From an uncultured Thermoguttaceae bacterium (GTDB lineage: Bacteria > Planctomycetota > Planctomycetia > Pirellulales > Thermoguttaceae): a DNA stretch of 64,000 nt. Every line of letters starts with the position of its first letter. Positions within the stretch are counted from its first letter, which is position 1. The notes under the pieces were generated by a model that was not told the origin of the DNA, searched no databases, and worked only from the letters and a program-made list of their open reading frames with translations. A program made the position numbers and the translations under genes. The DNA lies in contig CALKER010000012.1 of the NCBI GenBank assembly GCA_938084835.1, forward strand, positions 1 through 64,000. Direction: 5' to 3'. Below, piece by piece: positions 27,274 to 35,842 of this stretch.

Positions 27274-30141
27274 CTACCAACGTCTTCCAGTGCGGGCTTC
27301 AAGCTTAATCCAGAAAGGATGTTGACGATCGGCTCGGCTTCGCACATCTTCGAGAAGGGTGCGCACCTGAAAGTCGATGTCGGAAACAATATCGGCTCCT
27401 TTGGCCCCGCGGGGCGAACCGGAGGTGTCACCGCCAAGGGCTCCAAGATCACTAAAGGGGACACGTTGACCGTTAACCACGATGGTGGGGCGCGTGCTCA
27501 CATCGATCACTTCCGGGCTAAGCCAAATGGTCACCTTCTGAGCTCCGGTGGTCACGTACATGGTGCCTCCCGGTGTGATCGAACTGCGAGTGATGGTCGG
27601 TTGTCCGGGGCGCGATCGGCCCCAATCGGCCGGGTCAATCATCGCTCCCGGTGGCATTCCTTCTAATTCCAACCACCAGAAGAAGTTATCCCAAGGCCGA
27701 AGGGATGCTACTGCAAAGCTCCGTGGCATCGGCTGTCGCCGTGTGCGCTCCATCCAGTCAAAAGCCCGGTGGAGTTCATCAAAGAAAAACTCATGGCCGC
27801 GGCCCAGATATTCCACCACGGTGGCGTTGAACCCCCGCTGGAGGTACCGGTCAAAGTCCCGGCCATTAGTCACGAGTCGGTCGCCGTCCAATTCCCCACA
27901 AACAAAATACAGAGGTACATACTGTGCGTTTTGCCAGTACAGCGGAATGTATTTGTCGCTTGTGGGGACAAAAGCAATCACTCCGGCCCACAGGTCTGGG
28001 TGAGCCAGAGCAATATCCCACGCCGCATCCCCTCCCATGGAATGTCCAGTGAGGAAAATGCGATCTGTATCGATGGAGAAACGTCGACAAGCATCCCTAA
28101 CAACGGCCAGCACTGCCGCGTGTTCCCGAGCGGAAAACTCATACTGCTTTTGGTAGGGCGCGGCCCATGCCGGTGCAATCACGATGTAGCCTCGCCGCGA
28201 TGCTTGGCCGCGGCGCCAACCGCCGGGCATCCAGGGGCCAGCCCAAAAGTCGATCTGCATTTGCGGCGTGGATGCCGCTCCGTGGAGCGTCACAATCGCA
28301 GGGTAGCGCCGGTAAGGATCATATTGAGGTGGAAGTTGTACCCAGTAGGTAATCGGGGGAGCCGAGGGTAAACCCACCACTGTGAACCGGTAGAAGCCAG
28401 GCGCTACCTCCGGCGCCTGTCCTTCCTCAGTAAGCTCTGCTACCCTCTCGGTGGTGGATTGCTCGTCATCGTCGGGCCTGTTCGAGGTCTGATCCCAGCC
28501 TACATCTGTTGTTGCGCCGTTTGGGGACCGAGCGGTGGCTCCCGTCCCAAGGGCTCGGTTTCCGTGCGCGATCTGCCCTTTGGAAGCATGCCCTTCCGGT
28601 GTGTCCCCCAACTTCTCATGCCGGCCGGCAGGGGCGACCTCCTCCCAGGGAATAACCGCATCGGGCGGAATCGCCACCGGTGGCTTAAGGGCCGCAATGA
28701 TCCGAGCTAATATAGCCGGTGTGCAGGCCTCTTCCTGACGCAAGCGAGTAAGAATTCGCTCCCGCTCGAGGGGGTCATTTCCTTGAAGAAACAACTCAAC
28801 TAACTGGCGCACTTGGAACATCGACGCCGCCAGCGGAAGCTTTGTGGTTGGTTCCTTTCCGCCTTGAAGCCACGAGCTGGCTGCCACAGCAAACTTTTCT
28901 TCCGCTGTCAACTCAGGATCCGCCACAAGCTGACCAAAAGCCAACAATCTTTCCAGGGTGTTATAACTGAGGTCCCGAATCATTTCGTCCCGCACATCGG
29001 TCAGTCGCGCCCGCAAATCCGAATTTCCGATTTGCCGCCACGCGTCGTCAATATGCTTCCGTAAGGTGTTGATCTGATGGTCAAGTCGCTCATAGTCGGC
29101 CAGCATTTGCCGAACTTGTTCCAGGATACCGCCGGCCACCCCTTCGCCGGGGAAACTTTTTAGTGCCGTTAGCACCACCTGATGCTGCCCCGCCCGCTGC
29201 CTCAGCCGAAGTTCTTCCAAAAGTTGCTGCGCACTTAGTTGCCGGACCTGACGAAGGATAGGCTCGATTTGATCGCGAATCCCCGGTGTGTCCGCAAAAT
29301 CATGGAGAATTTGCTCCAGCTCCTGAAGGGCCTCCCGATATTTCTTCGCCTGGATGTAAAAGCGAGCCACACGCTTTCGGCCCTCCAAATCCTTTCGATC
29401 GATCTGCCAAGCGAAAATTGCTGCCAGCGTTTCCTGGGGAATGGCAGCCGTCGCAAGCCTCATATCCCAAACATGGGTATGGCCCTGAACACGAACCCAT
29501 AACGGTGTGATTTCCGTAATGCACTGGATAATACCTGTGGGCCCTTGGGCCGTGCTCATGTAAACAATCCGCCGACCATAGTTGTCGAATGGTTCGGCAG
29601 ATAGAAGGGGGCCAACCGATTTGACAACCTGTCCCGTTTGGGCCACTGGCTGGCGAATGACAAACCGCTCCAGGATTTCACCACTGTCCTCATGGCGAAA
29701 TTCCACAATTTGCCGCTTGGAAACAAAGGTCCGCCGCAGACCGTCGTCAATAAAAACGATGAGCTGAGGTTCCGGCCCTTCGTCGGCTCGTGGTGGTTTC
29801 GGTGTTTCGACTAGACTGTTTACAAGCCCCAGTTTTCCTTCAATAACCCGCCCGTCCCGAAGCCAAATCTGTGCTCCCTGGGCAAAATTCCCGGCGGGTT
29901 GGGCCAATACCGCAAAGATGAACCACCGGCTCAAAAACACCCGAAGAGCTTTTTCCCACCACCGGTCTGAACTCGAGAAACCCCCTTCGGCTATTTCGAC
30001 TTGGCCTCGCCTGGAGCTACGCTGAGCGAGAAGAAACGGATTCAGTGTTCTCAAATCAATCCACCTCCGGTTTGGTACCTCCACTGGTGATCTGGATTCA
30101 GGGCGGTAAACCGTCCACCCATTAAATCCTCGGTCTAGCAC
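27274..30141 (-). CDS. Large alpha/beta-hydrolase domain protein
   Basis: A 955-aa protein. After a doubtful N-terminus comes a hydrophobic segment (FLSRWFIFAVLAQPAGNFA) and a long helical region with TPR-like spacing (about residues 230-480). A low-complexity linker (about 490-570) leads to an esterase/prolyl-oligopeptidase-like domain: YPAIVTLHGAAS, nucleophile motif FLTGHSMGGDAAWDIALAHPDLW, acid CGELDGDR and histidine YLGRGHEFF. A beta-rich C-terminus follows. Prediction: envelope-associated esterase or peptidase. The frame is open to an ATG at 30141, but the first 60 residues look non-coding; a GTG near 29944, giving VFLSRWF, would place a signal peptide at the N-terminus and is a likely alternative. 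Confidence 0.8.
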   Translation of the reverse strand: MLDRGFNGWTVYRPESRSPVEVPNRRWIDLRTLNPFLLAQRSSRRGQVEIAEGGFSSSDRWWEKALRVFLSRWFIFAVLAQPAGNFAQGAQIWLRDGRVIEGKLGLVNSLVETPKPPRADEGPEPQLIVFIDDGLRRTFVSKRQIVEFRHEDSGEILERFVIRQPVAQTGQVVKSVGPLLSAEPFDNYGRRIVYMSTAQGPTGIIQCITEITPLWVRVQGHTHVWDMRLATAAIPQETLAAIFAWQIDRKDLEGRKRVARFYIQAKKYREALQELEQILHDFADTPGIRDQIEPILRQVRQLSAQQLLEELRLRQRAGQHQVVLTALKSFPGEGVAGGILEQVRQMLADYERLDHQINTLRKHIDDAWRQIGNSDLRARLTDVRDEMIRDLSYNTLERLLAFGQLVADPELTAEEKFAVAASSWLQGGKEPTTKLPLAASMFQVRQLVELFLQGNDPLERERILTRLRQEEACTPAILARIIAALKPPVAIPPDAVIPWEEVAPAGRHEKLGDTPEGHASKGQIAHGNRALGTGATARSPNGATTDVGWDQTSNRPDDDEQSTTERVAELTEEGQAPEVAPGFYRFTVVGLPSAPPITYWVQLPPQYDPYRRYPAIVTLHGAASTPQMQIDFWAGPWMPGGWRRGQASRRGYIVIAPAWAAPYQKQYEFSAREHAAVLAVVRDACRRFSIDTDRIFLTGHSMGGDAAWDIALAHPDLWAGVIAFVPTSDKYIPLYWQNAQYVPLYFVCGELDGDRLVTNGRDFDRYLQRGFNATVVEYLGRGHEFFFDELHRAFDWMERTRRQPMPRSFAVASLRPWDNFFWWLELEGMPPGAMIDPADWGRSRPGQPTITRSSITPGGTMYVTTGAQKVTIWLSPEVIDVSTRPTIVVNGQRVPFSDLGALGGDTSGSPRGAKGADIVSDIDFQVRTLLEDVRSRADRQHPFWIKLEARTGRRW

Positions 30142-30537
30142 CGGTGAACCGACACATAGCGTCTTTGAGGATCGTGCCTCCAGATGTGAGTGCGCCCTCT
30201 GGGAAGTGCATGAAATTCCCCGCTCTCTAGAATCCAGGGTTCATCGGGCAGCGAATCCCGCCAAATCCATCAGGGCAACCATTTCCTGGGGGCCGATTTT
30301 CGGACATTTTACCCCCTTGATCTGCCAAACTTTCTCCGCGCGGGAGGTCCCCTTGTTGCGCTTCCTGTACAATCTTACTACCTTGCACTCTGGCCTTGCA
30401 CCTTCGGGCCTTAGGCCCCCGGGCATCCCAGCGGGGCCTTCGCCGTGAGCCGAATACAGGCCCAGCAGGTTGGCAGGCTTAGCCAATTCCCGCACAAAGC
30501 GCTGCTGAAGGCCGGCTTTTATCTCAGTCAAAGGGTG
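30142..30537. other. Gap left of the repeat region
   Basis: No recognisable gene. It should hold the promoter of the - strand hydrolase gene. Frames on both strands are open but look random. Confidence 0.35.
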
Positions 30538-30740
30538 CCTCCCTCCGGAGTGAACCGGCGGGGTCCCCGCTTTACTACGCAGTTGTCCCAACGGTATTTC
30601 CCTCGTGAGTGGGCCGCCGCTAGTGCCGGCGGTCGAGCGCTAGCGACTAGCAGGAATCTCCCTCGTAAGTGGGCCCATGAACATCCTGCCCCCCGTCGAA
30701 TCCTAGGTTGTCGTTTCACCTCGTAAGGGGGATCAAAGCC
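30538..30740. repeat. Spaced palindromic repeats, CTCGTAAG type, 58-60-bp period
   Basis: Two clear copies of TCCCTCGTRAGTGGGCC at 30599-30615 and 30659-30675 (one mismatch in 17). Weaker copies lie at 30540 (TCCCTCCGGAGTGAACC) and 30717 (CACCTCGTAAGGGGGATC). Each core can form a short CCC/GGG stem around TCGTRA. Start-to-start distances are 59, 60 and 58 bp. The period continues into the second repeat family immediately to the right, which suggests one decayed array. No coding frame follows these repeats. Confidence 0.55.
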
Positions 30741-30891
30741 GCGACGCAGCTCCCTGAAGGCGCAAGCAGCGGTTCGGATTTGCCTTTAACTACGGTTTCG
30801 GGGAATAACTTGGATAATGACCGGAGGGTTTTTGGCGCAGGCTGGCCTCGGGCGATTCATGCATCCCTAAGCGCACACGGACGGTTTTGGA

Positions 30892-31041
30892 CCCCCACCC
30901 ACGCTTTGGGTGGCGACCTCCCAGGTAGCTGAGGCCGGCCGCGATGGTGCCGCCCCCACCCACGCTTTGGGTGGCGACCTGCCTGGTCGAACAGTGCTGG
31001 CTCGACCGATTTTCCCCCGCCCACGCTTGGGGCGGCGATGA
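30892..31041. CRISPR. Short CRISPR-like array, three 28-bp repeats, 33-bp spacers (probably decayed)
   Basis: Repeats at 30892-30919 and 30953-30980 are identical over 28 bp (core CCACCCACGCTTTGGGTGG then CGACCT). The third, 31014-31041, reads CCGCCCACGCTTGGGGCGG. Its A-to-G and T-to-C changes keep the stem paired, which argues for selection on the hairpin at some time. Both spacers are exactly 33 bp, giving a 61-bp period as in type I-E arrays. A very worn copy may precede at about 30831-30858. No cas gene, and no leader I can identify, lies in the window. Alternatives: a palindromic repeat family of other function, or a satellite. Confidence 0.5.
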
Positions 31042-31119
31042 TGCATCTCAAAGGGCACACGGACGGACGAGTGGCCTCTCTCGCAGAACGGAACGATAAT
31101 TCCGGCGGAAAGATCAGTC

Positions 31120-31147
31120 TTGCGGAATCTCCAAACCTAACTACAAT
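31120..31147 (+). promoter_or_regulatory. Promoter of the small secreted protein gene
   Basis: TTGCGG (31120-31125), a 16-bp spacer and TACAAT (31142-31147), about 70 bp upstream of the start at 31218. Confidence 0.5.
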
Positions 31148-31217
31148 GCAAAGAGAGCAGATGAAGTATGTTGGGTAATTATCTTTGTTTGTTAACTTAA
31201 TAAACATGGAGGCAATT

Positions 31218-31574
31218 ATGCCAAAGCTAAGGATGGCGCTAGTGGCGGGGGTTGGCATCGCGATTATTTTTGGCGGGGCTTTTGCTCAAAAAAGTTCTAT
31301 GAACTTTGGCTCTGGTACCTCCGCCCAAGTGACGGTTTCTCCGGGCGCCATGCTGACTGCAGTGGCTGCTGTGGTGGAGGGCCGTCACCAGCAGGTGACC
31401 ATTGTTGACCCGGTGGGGCGGTCTATGGCCGTCTATCACATTCGATTAGATTCCGGACAAATTGAATTGAAGAGTGTGCGGAACATTCATTGGGACCTCC
31501 AGCTTGTTGAATTCAACGGCGTGCGGCCGCTTCCGCAGGAAATCCAGTCGGTGGTGTCAGGGAGTAGGCCTTGA
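31218..31574 (+). CDS. Small secreted protein of unknown function (118 aa)
   Basis: The start at 31218 follows GGAGG seven bases upstream. The protein begins MPKLRMALVAGVGIAIIFGGAFAQ, a clear Sec signal peptide. The mature part of about 94 residues is soluble and beta-rich (SAQVTVSPGAMLTAVAAVVEGRHQQVTIVD, MAVYHIRLDSGQIELKSVRNI HWDL). I do not recognise a family, although such short secreted proteins are common in planctomycetes. It lies between the repeat region and the HTH membrane protein gene. Confidence 0.75.
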   Translation: MPKLRMALVAGVGIAIIFGGAFAQKSSMNFGSGTSAQVTVSPGAMLTAVAAVVEGRHQQVTIVDPVGRSMAVYHIRLDSGQIELKSVRNIHWDLQLVEFNGVRPLPQEIQSVVSGSRP

Positions 31575-31812
31575 GCCGATTGGTACTCCGCCCCCATCGA
31601 CAGGCAAGAAGCGCAATCGCACTCGTTTCTAAAGTTGGCACATAGAAACTATAATTAAATTGGTGGTGGGAGGGAGGAAACTCGTTCGGTAGCGCTTGTC
31701 CACCAAGAAGATAAACCCTCCTTTAGGAAGTTGGGAAAAGGAGGGAGGGAGTCTTGGCCGGAAGGGCTCGGCAGGAAGCTGGCTTCCGAGCCATCTACCC
31801 GGGAGGTAGCTC

Positions 31813-32958
31813 ATGGCTCAGGAACAAAAGTATTACGATGTTCAGACTACCGCCTCGATTCTGGGCATCACACCGGCGGAGGTCAACCAGCTTCGCGAGC
31901 GGAATTTGTTGCGGGGCTTCCGCGACGGAGCCACGTGGAAATTCCGGGTGGAGGATGTCCACCAGCTCCAGCGCCAACTTCGCGATCAAGTTACTCCCTC
32001 AAGCGAAAGTCTCCCCTCCGGTGAAGAAGAAGTACTAGCTGTCGAGCCGGAACGGGCTCCGGGTGATGCAAGCAGCTCCGGTGCGATCCTGGGTTTGGAT
32101 AAAGGAAGGGCACCCGGCGACACCGATTTAACCTTGAAACCGGAATCCGAAGAAGACCTCGTGCCAGTCGATGCTGAGCCGGGCCAGGTCCATGCTCCTG
32201 TGCCTGGGTCCGCGTCGGACGAGGAAGAGATTATTCCACTGGGCGAGGGCGATTTCACTCTTTCAGATGCGGGGGTTGCAGAAATTACCAGCCCGGCACC
32301 CTCAGAAAGCCTCGGAGAAGACGAGCTTTTGCTTGTTTCCGAAGGATCTTCGGCCGGCGGGAGTGATGTGAAGATTGGTCACGATAGTGGCATTTCGCTT
32401 CTGGACCCTCACGACAGTGGGTTGTCGCTCGAGGAGGAACCAAAGCTTGCCGAAGACGAGATTCCGCTCGGTCAGGACGACATGTTAACCCTTGTTGCCG
32501 AAAGTGCCGACAGCTCGCTGGCTCGGCCGGATACGGAATTTCGCCTGACTTCTCCTGAAGACGAGTATGGTTTGGAGGATTCGGAGTCGGCTTCGCAGGT
32601 GATCGCTTTGGCGCCGGAGGGAGTGAGCGCGGAAGCTCCCACGCTGGCTCCTGACGAAGGTCTGGGACCCATGTTTGACGAGCTCGGCGCGGAAGTAGCT
32701 GCGCCGGTGGCCCCGGATATGGGATTGGCACCGGGGCCGGTCCCAGGGGCGGCTCCAGAGATACCCTCTGTGGCCGCGGTGGCCCTTCCGGAGGCACCTT
32801 ATGGCACCCTAGCGATGGTCATGCTTTCTCTCACCCTTTTGGTTCTGGTTTTAGGCGGCATAATGGTAGTGGACTTAGTCCGCAATATGTGGAGTTGGTC
32901 AGGGCCGATTCCGTTTAACAGCCAGCTTTTGGACATGTTAGCAGGCATCTTCGGCTAG
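31813..32958 (+). CDS. Membrane-anchored excisionase-type HTH protein
   Basis: A 381-aa protein in three parts. Residues 7-56 form a MerR/excisionase-like winged helix-turn-helix (YYDVQTTASILGITPAEVNQLRERNLLRGFRDGATWKFRVEDV). Residues about 60-325 are a very acidic, Ser/Pro-rich, probably disordered linker with loosely repeated motifs (DSGISLLDPHDSGLSLEEE; EIIPLGEGDFTL; EIPLGQDDMLTL). Near the C-terminus one membrane helix (TLAMVMLSLTLLVLVLGGIMVV) is followed by a short tail. GGGAGG precedes the ATG. The architecture suggests a DNA-binding or signalling head tethered to the inner membrane; the role is unknown. Confidence 0.85.
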   Translation: MAQEQKYYDVQTTASILGITPAEVNQLRERNLLRGFRDGATWKFRVEDVHQLQRQLRDQVTPSSESLPSGEEEVLAVEPERAPGDASSSGAILGLDKGRAPGDTDLTLKPESEEDLVPVDAEPGQVHAPVPGSASDEEEIIPLGEGDFTLSDAGVAEITSPAPSESLGEDELLLVSEGSSAGGSDVKIGHDSGISLLDPHDSGLSLEEEPKLAEDEIPLGQDDMLTLVAESADSSLARPDTEFRLTSPEDEYGLEDSESASQVIALAPEGVSAEAPTLAPDEGLGPMFDELGAEVAAPVAPDMGLAPGPVPGAAPEIPSVAAVALPEAPYGTLAMVMLSLTLLVLVLGGIMVVDLVRNMWSWSGPIPFNSQLLDMLAGIFG

Positions 32959-33474
32959 AAGGCCTATCTTATAGCCGGCATAGCGAGTGCGGTGACGTTG
33001 TCCTACTCAGCGATAAGTAACCCGTGGGGCTTCGATACCTGAGGCGTGGTCTCGCAAACCGCACCTTGACTTGTGCTCATTTTTGAGTTGTGCTGATTTT
33101 TTCCATCCCCCTGTCCGTTTTACGTTTCTATTGGACAGATCCCCGCTAAAATGTGGCATCGACGAGCCCCAGGGGTAGTTTGTCGCTATTATTGCCGTAC
33201 TTTCCGAAGGAATTCGGGTTCTTTTCTGGGATTACGGCCGATGAGGGGCCTTTACGGACAGACAAGCTTCAGGCAAAACCAGTATGACCCTTCTGTTGTT
33301 AATCCGGCCGACATTCACATCTGCGGGAGATGGCTGAGTGTTTTCAGCGGCCACGTTGCGCGATTGTTGCCGCCGAAAGACGTTGTGACGGGCAACCCCG
33401 ATGACCACCCGTGAAGGCTAGTTGAGACCAAAGGCTAATTTAAACTAGTGGTTTCTGTTGATCGGCTAAATTTC
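32959..33474. other. Gap between converging genes
   Basis: About 515 bp. An 87-codon frame on + (33151-33414) lacks family likeness or a ribosome site and is not called. No clear terminator hairpin. Confidence 0.4.
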
Positions 33475-34005
33475 TTAGGCTTGGATTTGCGTTCGTGGCT
33501 GGAGTTCCGCCCGTGAGAGCCGACGAAGGAATTTGCAGCCAACATGAAACATCTTTTCGCCCGGGGCCGGAGGGCTGAACTGATTTGCCGTGTCTTCGGA
33601 ACTTTCGTTGCTAGGGGGAGTTAGTTTCTGAACAGGCCGTATCTCGGGAGGCTCGACCAAGTTACCCTCCCAACAAAGTACAGGTCGAAAGTACACCACC
33701 TCGGCTACCACGTAAAGCGGCTCGCTCGGAGTGCCGAATTCTGCCACAAGGCGGCGGAAAGTCGGTGGTTTCTCACGAAGGAACGAAAACCCACCTCGAT
33801 GGATGTCCAAGCAAATCACCTCTTCAAATTCGCTAACCGCGGTAATACCAGCCCCCTCTAAGGGGGCAATTCGATGTTTCGTCCACATGGCCACCCGCGG
33901 TTCCGCCCGACGCTCCGAGCCGGTATAGGCTTTTCGGGTCTCCAGCAAGTCGTGCACAAGGCGGTAAAATTCCGCATCGGCCTGCGACGGAGTAAGGTGA
34001 ATCAT
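33475..34005 (-). CDS. PilZ-like domain protein (176 aa)
   Basis: After about 35 helical residues comes SERRAEPRVAMW, fitting the RxxxR cyclic di-GMP motif of PilZ domains. CLDIHRGGFSFL then fits a degenerate (D/N)xSxxG motif with His for Ser. The strand pattern ends in FHVGCKFLRRLSRAE, the usual PilZ close. An insert with Pro/Glu (VEPPEIRPVQKLTPPSNESS) interrupts the end of the barrel. The likely role is a c-di-GMP receptor or a degenerate PilZ scaffold. The start could also be a TTG at 34020; the ATG at 34005 is preferred. It stands alone and converges with the HTH gene. Confidence 0.65.
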   Translation of the reverse strand: MIHLTPSQADAEFYRLVHDLLETRKAYTGSERRAEPRVAMWTKHRIAPLEGAGITAVSEFEEVICLDIHRGGFSFLREKPPTFRRLVAEFGTPSEPLYVVAEVVYFRPVLCWEGNLVEPPEIRPVQKLTPPSNESSEDTANQFSPPAPGEKMFHVGCKFLRRLSRAELQPRTQIQA

Positions 34006-34255
34006 TTTCCCAGTCCACAACTACGCGTGGGAGCCAATTCATTTCCGGCAAATGCCCCTCCGCCTGAGGCCCTCCGATTTTGCGGGGGCCACTCGGGGGC
34101 CAATGGGTGAGTTGCGGCGGCGGTGGAAATATTTTCGGGTTATCGCCCCAAAAATTCCGTAATTCCAGTGAGCCTCCATGTCCTTCAGCTAAATCTAGCA
34201 TTAACTAAGTGTGGTGGCGGGGCACCCGGATCTCGCGCCAGGTTGTGCGAATGGC

Positions 34256-34261
34256 TATAAT
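34256..34261 (+). promoter_or_regulatory. Possible -10 box before trpB
   Basis: A perfect TATAAT 48 bp before the trpB start. The -35 position (TCGCGC) is poor, so an activator or a different promoter type may be involved. Confidence 0.35.
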
Positions 34262-34308
34262 GGGCTGATGCGACTGGCACAACCGACCTTGTAGGCGGAG
34301 GAGGCACC

Positions 34309-35514
34309 TTGAAAGCGTCTTTAAAGGATGTCCCGGACACACGCGGTCGATTTGGACCATTTGGCGGACGGTTTGTTCCGGAAACTCTTATTTTCGCGTT
34401 GGATCAACTGGCCCAGGCTTATGAAGAAGCTAGAAAAGACCCCAGTTTTCAGCAGCAACTGGACGCGCTTTTAGCGGAATACGTGGGCCGACCTTCCCCC
34501 CTTTATTTCGCCTTGCGACTGACTGAGTTTTGTGGAGGTGCCCGCATTTATCTAAAGCGGGAGGACCTCAATCACACCGGCGCCCATAAAATCAATAACA
34601 CTTTAGGCCAGGGGCTCTTAGCCGTCCGAATGGGCAAGAAGCGGGTCATCGCAGAAACGGGAGCCGGACAACACGGAGTGGCCACAGCGACGGCCTGCGC
34701 CCGCTTTGGCCTGGAGTGTGTCATCTATATGGGCGAGGAAGATATGCGGCGCCAGCGCCCCAATGTCTTCAACATGAGGCTTTTGGGAGCCGAGGTCCGC
34801 CCGGTGACCACCGGTTCAAAAACTCTTCGGGATGCTATCAACGAAGCCCTCCGTGATTGGATGACCACGGTTGAAACCACTCATTACTGCCTTGGCTCGG
34901 TCGTCGGTCCGCATCCTTTCCCGCGGATTGTCCGCGACTTTCAATCGGTGATTGGTCGCGAGACCCGGGCTCAGTGCCTGGATCGCCTTGGTCGGCTGCC
35001 TGATGTGGTTGTAGCCTGCGTGGGAGGTGGAAGCAATTCGGCCGGGATGTTTTATCCCTTTATCGAAGATCGTCAGGTAGAGCTGGTGGGTGTGGAGGCC
35101 GGCGGCCGAGCGCCTGCTGTCGGCGACCATGCCGCCACCCTTCAATACGGTCAGCCGGGAGTACTCCACGGGTCTTTTAGCTATGTGCTTCAGGACGAGG
35201 ACGGTCAAACGCTTCCGGTCCATTCGATTTCCGCCGGCCTCGACTATCCGGGTGTCGGGCCAGAACACGCTTTATGGAAGGAAGTGGGCAGGGTTCGTTA
35301 CACAGTGGCTACCGATGAGGAGGCGCTTGAGGCCTATGATTTATTGGCCCGGCTGGAAGGGATCCTTCCCGCCCTCGAAAGTGCCCATGCCTTGGCCGAG
35401 GCCATCAAGCTCGCCCGTCGATTGTCTCCCGAGAAGGTCATCGTGGTCTGCCTTTCCGGCCGCGGAGACAAGGACGCCGCTGAAGTCGCACGAATCCGCG
35501 GGATACCCTTGTGA
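34309..35514 (+). CDS. trpB: Tryptophan synthase beta chain
   Basis: PLP enzyme joining indole and serine to make tryptophan, as the alpha2beta2 complex with TrpA. The 401-aa product is of normal length and holds [12 protein letters not shown], the PLP lysine K94 in [30 protein letters not shown], the phosphate loop [10 protein letters not shown], and the C-terminal [11 protein letters not shown]. It is the ordinary TrpB1 type. The start is TTG, with GGAGGAGG-like sequence upstream. trpA follows on the same strand after 328 bp, an unusually wide gap for this pair. Confidence 0.96.
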   Translation: MKASLKDVPDTRGRFGPFGGRFVPETLIFALDQLAQAYEEARKDPSFQQQLDALLAEYVGRPSPLYFALRLTEFCGGARIYLKREDLNHTGAHKINNTLGQGLLAVRMGKKRVIAETGAGQHGVATATACARFGLECVIYMGEEDMRRQRPNVFNMRLLGAEVRPVTTGSKTLRDAINEALRDWMTTVETTHYCLGSVVGPHPFPRIVRDFQSVIGRETRAQCLDRLGRLPDVVVACVGGGSNSAGMFYPFIEDRQVELVGVEAGGRAPAVGDHAATLQYGQPGVLHGSFSYVLQDEDGQTLPVHSISAGLDYPGVGPEHALWKEVGRVRYTVATDEEALEAYDLLARLEGILPALESAHALAEAIKLARRLSPEKVIVVCLSGRGDKDAAEVARIRGIPL

Positions 35515-35842
35515 TGGGTAGCCGGGAGGTTTGCTCCCAAGCTTGAAGTTCGTCAGTTTAGTTGGAACACATTGTGAGGCAGCCGAGATTTGCAGCTCGG
35601 CAGTGCCTTCTTGGCCAACAGGCGTTTTTCAGGTCTCCAAGAAAGCTGGGGGTGGAAGCGGTACCGGCCCCGCGCGAACCGAATGAAGGCGTGACGAAGG
35701 CGTGCTCGGCTCTTCCGGAGAGAGTTCCGGCTACAGGGCTCGCGGTCCTTGGTACCATGCCACGCGGGTCCGGTGAATTTATCGGGCTGATCGAGACAGC
35801 CATGGTTAGCGGCAGTATGCCAAAAGGATTTTACCGACCGAG
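35515..35842. other. Gap between trpB and trpA
   Basis: A 328-bp non-coding interval. An open + frame runs across it into trpA in another phase, but it has no family likeness. No terminator was seen, so trpBA may still be one transcript. Confidence 0.4.

Noticed and set aside
33151..33414. 87-codon + strand frame between the HTH and PilZ-like genes
   Set aside because: No ribosome site or recognisable family; composition resembles random sequence.
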